35,607 nt of DNA, taken from positions 1 to 35,607 of the forward strand of contig VFKT01000347.1 in the NCBI GenBank assembly GCA_009885395.1, read 5' to 3'. The DNA comes from Deltaproteobacteria bacterium. GTDB taxonomy: Bacteria > Desulfobacterota > Binatia > UBA12015. A program made the translations under genes and the position numbers. Each line of letters starts with the position of its first letter. Within the stretch, counting starts at the first letter, position 1. Shown one piece after another: positions 8,037 through 17,800 of this stretch. The notes beneath the pieces were generated by a model. That model worked only from the letters and a program-made list of their open reading frames with translations. It was not told the DNA's origin and searched no databases.

Positions 8037-9055
8037 AGTTCGATGTGGCGTTGTCCGCCGCGAATCCGGCGGCTGCCGGCGCCGAGGCCCAGGCCTTCGA
8101 GGCGCAAGCTCTCGACGGGGTGCTCAGCTTTGAAGGGCCGCATGATCCTTTTCTGCCCTTGGCGCTGGCCGCGGCGGCGACGCAGCGGATCGAGCTGACA
8201 ACCGCGGTGGCGATCGCCTTCGCCCGCAACCCCATGCTTTGCGCCTACCTGGCGAACGATTTGCAACTTGTCTCGCGTGGCCGTTTTCGGCTCGGACTTG
8301 GTTCACAGATCCGGCCCCATATCGAAAAGCGTTTTGGACAGGCGTGGTCGCGACCCAACGCCCGCATGCGTGAATTCGTTCTTGCGATGCGGGCCATCTT
8401 TCGGACCTGGAACGAGGCTGCGCCGCTGCGTTTCGAGGGCGAGATGTATCGCCACACGCTGATGCCGCCCTTTTTCAATCCGGGACCGAACCCCTTTGGC
8501 GTGCCGCCGATCCTGCTCGCCGGTTTCGGCCCCGCCATGGTGCGGGTTGCGGGGGAAGTCGCCGACGGCTGGATCGTGCATCCCTTGCATACCCGCGCCT
8601 ATGTCGAGGAGATCGCGCGTCCCGCCTTGGCCGAAGGCGCGGCGCGGGCCGGACGAAGCGTTGACACGTTGGAGATTTCAGCCCAGACAATCGTCATGCT
8701 CGCGCGCGACGAAGCCGGGCTGGAGCGCGCCAGGCAGGGCGCCCGGATGCAACTCGCGTTTTATGCTTCGACGCCGGCCTACCGCGTTGTTCTTGACCAC
8801 CATGGCTGGGGTGCGCTGCAACCCGAATTGAGCGGCATGGTGCGGCAAGGCCGCTGGGGCGAGATGGCGGCGCTGATTCCCGACGCGATGCTCGCGACTG
8901 TTGGAGTGGCCGGCACGCCAAAGGACGTGGGCCGTGCGCTGCGCGAACGAAACAGATTTGCGACGCGGACCAGCCTGGTGCTCTATGATGAGAGCGGCGA
9001 TCCCGGCGCTCTGGGTGCGCTTCTCGCTTCCTTTCAAATTGACCATGATACCTGA
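8033..9055 (+). CDS. LLM-class (F420-dependent-type) oxidoreductase
   Basis: MKFDVALSAANPAAAGAEAQAFEAQALDGVLSFEGPHDPFLPLALAAAATQRIELTTAVAIAFARNPM...LGLGSQIRPHIEKRFG...ILLAGFGPAMVRVAGEVADGWIVHPLHT. Confidence 0.9.
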   Translation: MKFDVALSAANPAAAGAEAQAFEAQALDGVLSFEGPHDPFLPLALAAAATQRIELTTAVAIAFARNPMLCAYLANDLQLVSRGRFRLGLGSQIRPHIEKRFGQAWSRPNARMREFVLAMRAIFRTWNEAAPLRFEGEMYRHTLMPPFFNPGPNPFGVPPILLAGFGPAMVRVAGEVADGWIVHPLHTRAYVEEIARPALAEGAARAGRSVDTLEISAQTIVMLARDEAGLERARQGARMQLAFYASTPAYRVVLDHHGWGALQPELSGMVRQGRWGEMAALIPDAMLATVGVAGTPKDVGRALRERNRFATRTSLVLYDESGDPGALGALLASFQIDHDT

Positions 9056-9064
9056 CCATGGTAC
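9040..9064 (+). promoter_or_regulatory. Candidate TA-module operator (tandem repeat)
   Basis: TGACCATGATAC (9040-9051) and TGACCATGGTAC (9053-9064), 13-bp period, just upstream of the antitoxin start and overlapping the previous stop codon. Confidence 0.5.
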
Positions 9065-9082
9065 GGTGGGCGGGTGCAGACG

Positions 9083-9313
9083 ATGCCTATTTCCAGGTTC
9101 AAGGCGACCTGCCTCGCGACGCTTGAACGCGTCAGAAAGACCGGCATTCCCCTGCGGGTGACCCGCTTCGGGCAGCCGGTGGCGGATATCATTCCCCCGG
9201 CACCCGAACCGGCGAGCAGCAGTTGGCTCGGCTCGATGCAGGGCACAGCCACCATCGTTGGCGAAATCACCGGCCTTGGCCTGGCGGTCATCGAATCGGA
9301 AGAGGTCGAGTGA
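9083..9313 (+). CDS. Type II antitoxin, Phd/YefM family
   Basis: MPISRFKATCLATLERVRKTGIPLRVTRFGQPVADIIPPAPEP; overlaps the downstream PIN gene by 4 nt. GTG at 9074 is an alternative start. Confidence 0.85.
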   Translation: MPISRFKATCLATLERVRKTGIPLRVTRFGQPVADIIPPAPEPASSSWLGSMQGTATIVGEITGLGLAVIESEEVE

Positions 9314-9705
9314 AACTTCTGCTCGACACGCATATCTGGCTTTGGAGTCATCTCGACCCGGCGAAGCTCGGGCGAAAGCTGGCGCTGGCGCTGGAGGCCA
9401 AAGACACCGAACTCTGGCTCTCGCCGGTCAGTATCTGGGAGTTTCTTCAACTCGTTGAGAAGGGCCGGATCGTCGTCAAGGGCGATGCCGGGACCTGGGT
9501 CGAGACCGCGTGGTCGCGCACCCGGATGAACGAGGCCCGCCTCAATCGCGAAGTTGCCCTCCGCAGCTGCTCGATCCAGGTGCCAACCCAGGATCCGGTC
9601 GATCGTTTCCTGGCAGCGACGGCCGAGGTTTACGAACTGACACTTGTCACCGACGACAAGCAGCTTCTGCGCGGCAAAGGCTACCGGACTCTGTCGAACC
9701 GTTGA
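9310..9705 (+). CDS. PIN-domain toxin (VapC-like)
   Basis: MKLLLDTHIWLWSHLDPAKLG...LSPVSIWEFLQLVEKGRI...QDPVDRFLAATAEVYELTLVTDDKQLL: conserved PIN acidic residues; GTG start overlapping antitoxin stop (GTGA). Confidence 0.88.
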   Translation: MKLLLDTHIWLWSHLDPAKLGRKLALALEAKDTELWLSPVSIWEFLQLVEKGRIVVKGDAGTWVETAWSRTRMNEARLNREVALRSCSIQVPTQDPVDRFLAATAEVYELTLVTDDKQLLRGKGYRTLSNR

Positions 9706-9721
9706 GCTTTTGCGTGCCGCA

Positions 9722-9763
9722 GATTATCGATCGGCGATTGTCGATCGGCGATTGTCGATCGGC
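9722..9763. repeat. Three tandem 14-bp repeats GATTRTCGATCGGC
   Basis: 9722-9735, 9736-9749, 9750-9763; one substitution in the first unit; 17 nt after the PIN toxin stop. Confidence 0.9.
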
Positions 9764-9806
9764 GGGCGTACGGGGCAACGAGACCGGGCCGACACACCCG
9801 CGTGGC

Positions 9807-10427
9807 TCAACCGAATTCGAAACCGATCAAGGCCTCGAGTTCGCGCAGAGCCTGGTCGGGATCGTCGACTTTGATCGTCGCCATGCCGAGCCCGCGGGCG
9901 GTCTTCAGATTGCGGCCGATATCATCGAGGAAAATGGCCTGTGCAGGCTCGACCTCAAGCCGTGCGCAGACCACGGCGTAGATGCGTGGATCGGGTTTTT
10001 GCAGGCCCTCGGCGACGGATTCGACGAAGACGTCGAAGAGCGCACGCAAAACATCTTCGCGCTTTTCTTCGCTGCTCCAGTTGTTGGTGAGTGCGGCCAC
10101 CCGCAAGCCCTCGGCACGCAGCCGGGCGATCGCTGCCAGCATTTGTGGCCTCGGCCGCGTGATCTCGCCGATCCGCCGCATCATCTCGCCGACCGGGATC
10201 TCGCGGCCGGCGGCGCGGCAATCGTTGGCGAATTCTGGTATAAAGCGCTCCATGGTAAGCAGGCCCCGCTCGAGTCGGGACCAGGCCCCGGCCTCGGCGG
10301 TGTCGGCCACGACCCGGTTCACGAATCCGGGGGGGATCTCGAGTTCGCGCTCGAAGGCGGCGATGGCGTGCAGGGGAGAACCGACGATGACGCCACCGAT
10401 ATCAAAGATGACGGCGCGGTAGTTCAT
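9807..10427 (-). CDS. HAD-superfamily hydrolase
   Basis: MNYRAVIFDIGGVIVGSPLHAIAAFERELEIP...LRVAALTNNWSSEEKRED...KPDPRIYAVVCARLEVEPAQAIFLDDIGRNLKTARGLGMATIKV. Confidence 0.92.
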   Translation of the reverse strand: MNYRAVIFDIGGVIVGSPLHAIAAFERELEIPPGFVNRVVADTAEAGAWSRLERGLLTMERFIPEFANDCRAAGREIPVGEMMRRIGEITRPRPQMLAAIARLRAEGLRVAALTNNWSSEEKREDVLRALFDVFVESVAEGLQKPDPRIYAVVCARLEVEPAQAIFLDDIGRNLKTARGLGMATIKVDDPDQALRELEALIGFEFG

Positions 10428-10739
10428 GCGGCGACCTGTCGATGCCGGGGCGGCACGCCTCGGCCGGGTCGAAGCATTGCGCGGAAAAGAACGAGAGCTG
10501 CCGGATCACCAGCACACGTTGGCGGCAGGTTTGCGCCGGGTCGAGGCGCAGAGGCCGTCAGCGCATAAGGCAGTCGAGCGAAGCGGCTTGCTTGCCACAC
10601 GTTTGCGCCGCGTCGAGGCGCTGAGCGGGCGCGATCTGCCGGAAGGTTCATCGTCGGGGATTAGCCGCTTTGGCGCTGTGCCGCATCTGGTTGGGTTGCG
10701 ACTGGCGTGGCGCTGCTCGTCGTGGCAGGGCTTTGCTTC

Positions 10740-11300
10740 GTGCATCGCCGTCTTCTGCTCGATTTGCTCGGCCGTTACGAAAGCGGCGTTGCCGATTCTG
10801 CCGCGATCGTCGCGCGCTTCCGCGATTTTGTTTCGGCTTATGTGGATTGTTTCGAGCGCAGTTGTCGCCCCGGCCATATCACGGGTTCGGCCTGGATCGT
10901 CTCGCGCGACGGTCGTTCGGCACTCTTGACCCACCACGCCCGGCTCGACCGCTGGCTGCAGCTTGGCGGGCACGCCGATGGCGACCCCGATCCGTTCCGG
11001 GTGGCGCATCGCGAAGCCCGCGAAGAATCAGGCTTGACCAGCATCGCTCTGCCGGCGTTTGATATGGGTGGGCTGCCGCTCGATCTCGACATCCACAGCA
11101 TTCCGGCGCGAGGCGACGAGCCCGAACACCTGCATTACGATGTCCGCTATCTCTTCGAGGCCGACGCGACCGAGCCCCTGGTGGTGAGTTCCGAGTCGCA
11201 CGATCTTCGCTGGGTCGGGATCGACGATCTACGCAGCTTGAGCGACGAGGAGAGTCTGCTGCGGCTGGCCCGCCGCACGCTTGAGCGATGTCGCGCCTGA
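10740..11300 (+). CDS. NUDIX hydrolase
   Basis: LGGHADGDPDPFRVAHREAREESGL: NUDIX box-like REAREESG; probable GTG start (MHRRLLLDLLGRY). Confidence 0.85.
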   Translation: MHRRLLLDLLGRYESGVADSAAIVARFRDFVSAYVDCFERSCRPGHITGSAWIVSRDGRSALLTHHARLDRWLQLGGHADGDPDPFRVAHREAREESGLTSIALPAFDMGGLPLDLDIHSIPARGDEPEHLHYDVRYLFEADATEPLVVSSESHDLRWVGIDDLRSLSDEESLLRLARRTLERCRA

Positions 11301-11408
11301 ACGCGCGTTCGGAACAGCTCGGCTGGGAGCGGCGCGAGGGGCCAGGCCTGCGAGGCGCTCGCAACTCCGATTGAACGCTGCCGGTGGCCCCGTCGAGCGG
11401 AGCTTTGT

Positions 11409-12566
11409 TCAGGGTTTCTCGCTGCCCACAATCCACATCGAGAAATATTGCGAGCCGCCGCCATAAGCGTGGCCGAGCGCCCGGCGCGCGCCCTCGATCT
11501 GGTGCTCGCCGGCCTGCTTTCGCACCTGCATCGCCGCCTCGGCGAAACGCAGCATCCCGGAAGCACCGATCGGATTCGACGAGAGCACGCCCCCCGACAT
11601 ATTGACCGGCAGATCGCCGTCAAGTGCCGTCGCGCCCTCGAGCGTCATGCGCCAGCCCGCGCCTTCCTCGGCGAAGCCGAGATTCTCCATCCACATCGGC
11701 TCGAACCACGAGAAGGGCACATAGATCTCGGCGCAATCGATTTCGCGGCGGGGGTTGGTGATGCCGGCCTTGGCGTAGAGATCCCGCGCCGCCATCTTGC
11801 CGGCCTCGGGGTTGATGGCGTCACGGCCGGCGAACATCGTCGGCTCGCTGCGCATCGCGGTGGCGTGGATCCAGGCCGGCGGCGTCGGAGCGCGCTGGGC
11901 CAGATCCTCGCGCGCCAAAACCATCGCGCAGGCGCCGTCGGACGAGGGGCAGGCTTCAAGCAAGCGGATCGGATCCCAAAGCATTGGACTTTGTTCGACC
12001 ATTTCGTGCGAGATATCCTTCAGGTGGAGATGGGCATAGGGGTTTTTCAAGGCGTTGAGTCGATCCTTGACCGCGACCCGGATACCGACATCCGCGGGTG
12101 CTCCTGAGCGTCGGATGTAGCCACGCACCAGCGGCGCGAAGAAGCCGCCGGCACCCGCCACGACAGCGACGCCAAAGGGGGCTGAAATGGTCAGACCCCA
12201 CATCGCATTGCTCTCGGATTGTTTCTCGTAGGCTACCGTCAGGACACGATCGTGGATGCCGGCCTGAATCAGGCTGGCGGCGACGATTGCGGTCGAGCCG
12301 CCCACGCTGCCGGCGGTGTGGACGCGCAGCAGCGGCTTGCCCGGCGCGCCGAGCGAGTCGGCAAGATAAAGTTCGGGCAGCATACAGCCTTCGAAGGTGT
12401 CGGGGGCCTTGCCGACCACGACGGCGTCAATATCAGCCCAGCCCAGCCCGGCGTCGAGCAGAGCGCGATCGGCCGCCTCGCGGACGAGCCCCGGCATCGA
12501 GACGTCCACCCGCTTGGCGGCCAGCTTGGTCTGCCCGATCCCGACAATTCCGCAGAGCTCAGCCAT
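11409..12566 (-). CDS. Thiolase-superfamily (lipid-transfer/acetyl-CoA acetyltransferase-like) protein
   Basis: MAELCGIVGIGQTKLAAKRVDVSMPGLVREAADRALLDAGLGWADIDAVVVG...VHTAGSVGGSTAIVAASLIQAG...NPIGASGMLRFAEAAMQ. Confidence 0.88.
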   Translation of the reverse strand: MAELCGIVGIGQTKLAAKRVDVSMPGLVREAADRALLDAGLGWADIDAVVVGKAPDTFEGCMLPELYLADSLGAPGKPLLRVHTAGSVGGSTAIVAASLIQAGIHDRVLTVAYEKQSESNAMWGLTISAPFGVAVVAGAGGFFAPLVRGYIRRSGAPADVGIRVAVKDRLNALKNPYAHLHLKDISHEMVEQSPMLWDPIRLLEACPSSDGACAMVLAREDLAQRAPTPPAWIHATAMRSEPTMFAGRDAINPEAGKMAARDLYAKAGITNPRREIDCAEIYVPFSWFEPMWMENLGFAEEGAGWRMTLEGATALDGDLPVNMSGGVLSSNPIGASGMLRFAEAAMQVRKQAGEHQIEGARRALGHAYGGGSQYFSMWIVGSEKP

Positions 12567-13618
12567 CAGTCTCCCTCCAAAACGCAGACCAGATTCTGTT
12601 GCAGCGCGGGCCCGTGCGCGGCATGGGCGACGCCGCGATCGGCCTCGCCCGAAAGGATCCGTCGCGCCACTTCGCCGATCCGCTGCAGGCCGCACGACAT
12701 CATCACATGCGCACAGAGCGCACCGCCCGAGGGATTGACACTCGCCGTGTCGGGCACACCCAGCGCTTCGCGCAGGATCGCCTCCTCGTGCGAGTAGGGG
12801 GCGTAGATCTCGGCGATATCAATCTTGTCGCGAGCGACGCCCGCTTTCTGCGCGGCCAATTCGGCAGAACGACAGCGAGTCAGATCCCGCACCCCAAGCG
12901 CTGCAGGATCGACGCGATGGTCGATGCCGCGGATCCAGGCCGGCCGCTTCGAGACCGAGCGGGCCAGATCGCCAGCGGCCAGCACGATCGCGCTGGCGCC
13001 ATCGCCATTGGCCGGACAATCGTGGGCGCGCAGAGGTGAGGCGACGTAGGGCCGCGAGAGCAGCTCGTCGACGGTTTCTGTGCCTGAGACGATCGCGTGC
13101 GGGTTGGAGCGCGCCGCCGCCCGGTTGCGGGCCGCGATCTCGGCGAGGGAACGTTCACTCCCCTTGCCCGACTCGATCCAGGCCCGCGCTTGTAGGGCGG
13201 CGATACTGTCGGCATGCGGCCAGAGGGGCGTCACGCAATAGGGGTCGAGCGTCATTGCCAATATATCGCCGAGATTTCCCGCCGCACTTTTGCCGAAGCC
13301 GTAGACCAGAGCGGAGTCGACCTCGCCCGTCTGGATCTTCACCCAGGCCTCGTAGAGCGCCCAGGCGCCGTCCTGCTCGACGTGTGATTCGCGGATCGGC
13401 GGCCAGGCACCAACCGCATCAAGCGCCATGACGAAAGCGAAGGGCTGACCCTGCAAGAAATCGCTCGAACCCGAACAGGTGAATTCAATCCGCGACCGCT
13501 CGAGACCCGAAGCCGCGATCACTTCCCTGACGACCGGCATCAGGATCTCAACCTCGTTGCGCTCGGTTTCCCGGGCAGCGGTAGATTGGGCGAACGAGAG
13601 GACCGCAACGTCGCGCAT
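12566..13618 (-). CDS. Thiolase-superfamily protein (paralogue)
   Basis: MRDVAVLSFAQSTAARETERNEVEILMPVVREVIAASGLERSRIEFTCSGSSDFLQGQ...VNPSGGALCAHVMMSCGLQRIGEVARRI; TGATG overlap with the downstream thiolase. Confidence 0.85.
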   Translation of the reverse strand: MRDVAVLSFAQSTAARETERNEVEILMPVVREVIAASGLERSRIEFTCSGSSDFLQGQPFAFVMALDAVGAWPPIRESHVEQDGAWALYEAWVKIQTGEVDSALVYGFGKSAAGNLGDILAMTLDPYCVTPLWPHADSIAALQARAWIESGKGSERSLAEIAARNRAAARSNPHAIVSGTETVDELLSRPYVASPLRAHDCPANGDGASAIVLAAGDLARSVSKRPAWIRGIDHRVDPAALGVRDLTRCRSAELAAQKAGVARDKIDIAEIYAPYSHEEAILREALGVPDTASVNPSGGALCAHVMMSCGLQRIGEVARRILSGEADRGVAHAAHGPALQQNLVCVLEGD

Positions 13619-14106
13619 CAGGTATGCTCCCCGTAGGTTTCCAGGGCGGCGTCGGGCTCGCCCGAGGGCACGAAACATTCGATGCTGGCGATGGTGGGGC
13701 CGAGCTTTTCGGTCGGGACCCAGCGCGCCTTGACGCGCATGCCCATGCGGACTTCCTCAGGCGCAAGGCCCTGAAGGACATGGAAAAACGGAATACCGGC
13801 GCCGTCGAGAAGGATGCTGGCGCAGGCGTACGGCAATTCGAAATGGATGTTCTCGGAGGGTACGCGCACGATGGAAAAGGTCACCACCGTGCCCGAATCC
13901 TGCACGTCTACTTCGCGCTCGGTCGGAACCGCGCAGCGGGGGCAGGAGCCGCGTGCGGGAACGTAGACCTTCAGGCAGCTCGGGCATTCCTGGCCAAGAA
14001 TGCGGTGCTGCGCGATGCCGCGCAGAAACCGCGAAGTGGCGCGACCCGGCGTGTAATCATATTCGAGCCGGATCGGTGTGACAATGCTCTTGACTGGTTC
14101 CACCAC
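13618..14106 (-). CDS. DUF35 / OB-fold protein with zinc ribbon
   Basis: QHRILGQECPSCLKVYVPARGSCPRCAVPTEREVDVQDSGTVVTFSIV: rubredoxin-type CxxC...CxxC plus OB fold; GTG start proposed (14106 or 14103). Confidence 0.85.
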   Translation of the reverse strand: MVEPVKSIVTPIRLEYDYTPGRATSRFLRGIAQHRILGQECPSCLKVYVPARGSCPRCAVPTEREVDVQDSGTVVTFSIVRVPSENIHFELPYACASILLDGAGIPFFHVLQGLAPEEVRMGMRVKARWVPTEKLGPTIASIECFVPSGEPDAALETYGEHT

Positions 14107-14110
14107 TTGT

Positions 14111-14578
14111 TCAATCCTCTTTTTCGAACCAGCACACGTCGCGGATCGAGCCCTGTGGCACCTCGACCCAGCGCGGTTGCACTCGCAAGCCCGTCCGCAT
14201 GGCGCTCTCGCCACCGGCGTCGACCGCGTGCAGAAACGGTGCGTCGGCGCCGTCAAGCAAAATCAAAGCCCAGGCGAAAGGCCGGTCGAGAGGATGCTTG
14301 GCGGTGGGCTTCCCCACCCATGTCCAGGTCGTCACGATTCCAGCAGGCCCGACTTCGATCAGGCGATCTTCGCCGAGTCGGGCGGCGGTCACGGGGTCGA
14401 ACTCGGCCGGCGGCACGAGCACCCGGCCGTCATCGGCGCGGCTGCCAATGAAGCGTCGTTCGGCGAGTCCGGTGAAGAATTTTTCGAGGATCGGTCCAAG
14501 CGAACGCCTGAAGGGGTACTCAAGAACGTGCGTAGCGTGCAGACTTTGCTCTGTCTCTTCGTTCTCAGCCATCGTCAT
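14111..14578 (-). CDS. DUF35 / OB-fold protein lacking zinc-ribbon cysteines
   Basis: RRFIGSRADDGRVLVPPAEFDPVTAARLGEDRLIEVGPAGIVTTWTWV...FAWALILLDGADAPFLHAVD. Confidence 0.8.
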   Translation of the reverse strand: MTMAENEETEQSLHATHVLEYPFRRSLGPILEKFFTGLAERRFIGSRADDGRVLVPPAEFDPVTAARLGEDRLIEVGPAGIVTTWTWVGKPTAKHPLDRPFAWALILLDGADAPFLHAVDAGGESAMRTGLRVQPRWVEVPQGSIRDVCWFEKED

Positions 14579-14863
14579 GCGGCCTCTCTTTGTGCCGAAT
14601 CTTCAGGGTCATTTGGAACCGCCGAGCGGGTCCGATCTTGCGGACTGCTAGCGTCCGCCGCACAGCCTGCGCAAGCACCTGTCGACGCGACGCACCCACT
14701 CTATTGCCTTGTGGCGGAAGCCGCTGCGCCAGCCTGGAGTTGGCCGAGAGCCGTCGTGTTCTGAGCAGTAGCGGCCGGCAGGGCCCTCGTGGAGACAGCG
14801 CTGGAGGCCTCTTTCCGAGAGCCGTCCAGTGCAGAGCGGCGGCGGAGCAAGAGCCGAGCAGGC

Positions 14864-17800
14864 TCAGCCGCCGGCGGCTCCCTCGGGCGTGGGCGGAAGT
14901 ATGGCGTCTCCACTTGACGAGGCTGCGAGGTTGGAGGATCCGGTGGCCCGACGCTTCGCTCGCAGCCGCCCCCACAATTCACCCAGATCGTCGAGTAGGG
15001 AATAGGCAACAGGCGTGCCGAGAAGGGTGAGGACAAGGCAAAGCGTCTGGCCGCCGATGATGACGTCCGCCATCGAGGCGCGCGAGGCGGCACCGGGGCC
15101 GCGTCCGATTGCGATCGGCACCATGCCCAGCACCAGCATCACGGTTGTCATCAGGATCGGCCGCAAGCGGACCCGGTTGGCGAGCAGGATCGCCTCGTCA
15201 CGCGCCATGCCGGCCGCCCGGAGCTGGTTGGTGTAGTCGATCTGCAGGATTCCATTTTTCTTGACGATACCAAAGAGCATGAAGAGGCCGAGGATGGAGT
15301 AGAGGTTCAGGTTTTCGCCGATGAGCAGCAGCGAGAGCAGGGCAAACGGCACCGAGAGAGGTAGCGAGACCAGGATCGAAATCGGATAGATGAAGCTCTC
15401 GAACTGCGCGGCCAGCACCATGTACATGAAGATTGCACTGAGCAGGAAGGCAAACCCAAAATTACTCGCCATCTGGGCCATCTGCTTGGCGTTATGCGAA
15501 AGGCGGACGCCGTGGTGGGGCGGCAGGCCAGCTTCCTTGACGATTTCCTGTGCCGTTTGCACAGCGTCGCTGAGCGCGACACCTTCGAGATTGGCGGAGA
15601 TCGTCACGCGCCGCTGGCGGTCGAGCCGCCGGATCTGAGCGGGGCCGCGGTCCTCGCTGATCGTGATCACCGAAGAGAGCGGGACCAGCTCGCCGTTGGG
15701 CCGTGCTACTTTCAGGTCGAGAATTGCACGCGGGTCATCGCGGAACGGCAAGGCGGCACGCATCTGTACATCGTATTGGGTGTCGTCCTCTTCGAGGAAG
15801 CCGACCGTCTCGCCGCCGACGAGCGTGCGCAGAGTCGAAGCGATGTCTTCGACGCGAATGCCGAGGTCGGCTGCTCGCTCGCGGTCGATATCGACCTGAA
15901 TCTCCGGCTTGCGCAGCGCGAGCGTGAGATCGACATCGACATAGCCCGGCATGGTGCGGAGGCGATCGGCGAGCGTTTGTCCGAGCCGGGCCAGGGTCGT
16001 CAAGTCGGGGCCGACGATATCGAATTCAAAGTCCGATCGGCGACTACCGCCAAATGGGTTTGATTCTTGTATGCTGGCACGCAAATCGGGGAACTCGGAC
16101 GCGACTTCCCGGGCGAGGATCATCACTTCCCGTTGGCTCAGTTCGCGCTCGTCGAGTGGTGCCAGTTTGACGTAAATGGAGGCTGCTGTGACGTCGCCCT
16201 CGCCGTCACCGAAACCGCCACCGCCCACCTGGACCAGTGCGTTTCGGACGCCGGTCAGTTTCGAGATCCGACCGGCCAGCTCTGCCACATTGGTTTGGGT
16301 CCGGCTGAGCGTGAAACCTTCGGGGGCCTGCAGGCTGACTTCGAATTCACCCTGATCGTCGGTTGGGATGAAGTCCTTGCCAATCGCCATGAAGATCGGG
16401 ATGGTCGAGAGAATCACCACAGCCGACATCGCGACGACGATCCAACGTCGTCGCAGTGAGGCGGCCAGAAGTGCTGCGTACCCGTTTTCGATGGCCGCGT
16501 AGATGCCCTTGTTGCGCGAGAGTTCCTTACCTGGAGCGGGCGGGCGCAAAAAGCGGGAGCAGAGCATCGGCGTCAGGGTGAAGGAGATGATCATGGAAAT
16601 GAAGATCGCCACTGCGACGGTGAGTCCGAATTCGTGCAGGAACCGGCCCGACATACCCGACATGAAGGCAAGCGGGACAAAGATCACGATCAGCGAGAGG
16701 GTGGTCGCCAAGACCGCAAGCCCGATTTCTTTTGTGCCGTCGATTGCCGCCTGGAAAGGGCTCTTGCCCTTTTCTTCGACGTGTCGGTGAATATTTTCGA
16801 GGACGACGACGGCATCGTCGATCACCACTCCGATCGACAGGATCAGGCCGAGCAGCGTGAGGTTGTTGATCGTGAAGTCCATCATCCAAAGGAAGGTGAA
16901 GGTACCGATCAAGGAGGTTGGGATCGCCAGGGCTGCGATCACGGTCGAGCGCCAATCGCGCAGGAAGAAGATCGTTGAGAGGGCAACCAGGATTCCGCCC
17001 AGCAGCAGGTGGAAGCGGGCTTCATCGATCGAGGCCGAGATGAATCTACTTTGATCCTTGACAGTTTCGATACGGATATCGGGGGGCAGCGTGGGGACGA
17101 TCTCCGCCAGTCGCTGACGAACGCGCTGCGCGACCTCGGTGGTATTGGCTCCCGATTGCTTGCGGACGTTGAGGAGGAGTGCCGGCCGGCCGTCGAGCGT
17201 GGCGTGCGAGCGGGCTTCGATCGAACCATCTTCAATCGAAGCGATATCGCTGAGCATCACCGGTCGATCGCCAAGCGTGCCGACGACCAGCGACCCAAAC
17301 TCCGAAACGCTGCGCACCCGACCGAGCGTGCGCAGCACGAGTTCGCGTGATCCCTGATCGACGCGTCCGCCCGGCAGCTCGACATTCTGGGTGCGGAGCG
17401 CTGCCCTGACTTGCGTGATCGACAGGCCATAGGAGTCGAGCCGATCCGAATCGACGACGATCTGAATGGCGCGCTTTTGCGTGCCCACGAGTTCGACCGC
17501 ACCGACGCCACGCACGGTTTGGAGATTCTCCTTGATGCGACGCTCGGCAATTTCGGTAAGTTCGCGCGGATCGCGGTCGCCGGCGACCGCCAGGCCAAGC
17601 ACTGGCACCGCATTGAAATCGAAGCGGGTGACGCGGGGGGCGTCGGCTTCGCGTGGCAGGCGTCCGCTGGCAAACGCCAGCTTGTCGCGTACATCCTGTG
17701 CGGCCTGCGCGCTGTCGCGCTCAAGTTCGAAGGCGACCAGCACGCTCGACAGGCCTTCGGAACTGGAGGAGTGGATATAATCGATGCCTTCGACCTGGGT

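Noticed and set aside
9510-10568. 352-aa ORF on the plus strand
   Set aside because: Mostly antisense to the HAD hydrolase and running through the PIN toxin in another frame.
14865-14880. AGCCGCCGGCGGCT palindrome at the RND permease stop
   Set aside because: Produced by Ala-Ala-Gly-Gly codons and stop; no U-tract follows, so not called a terminator.
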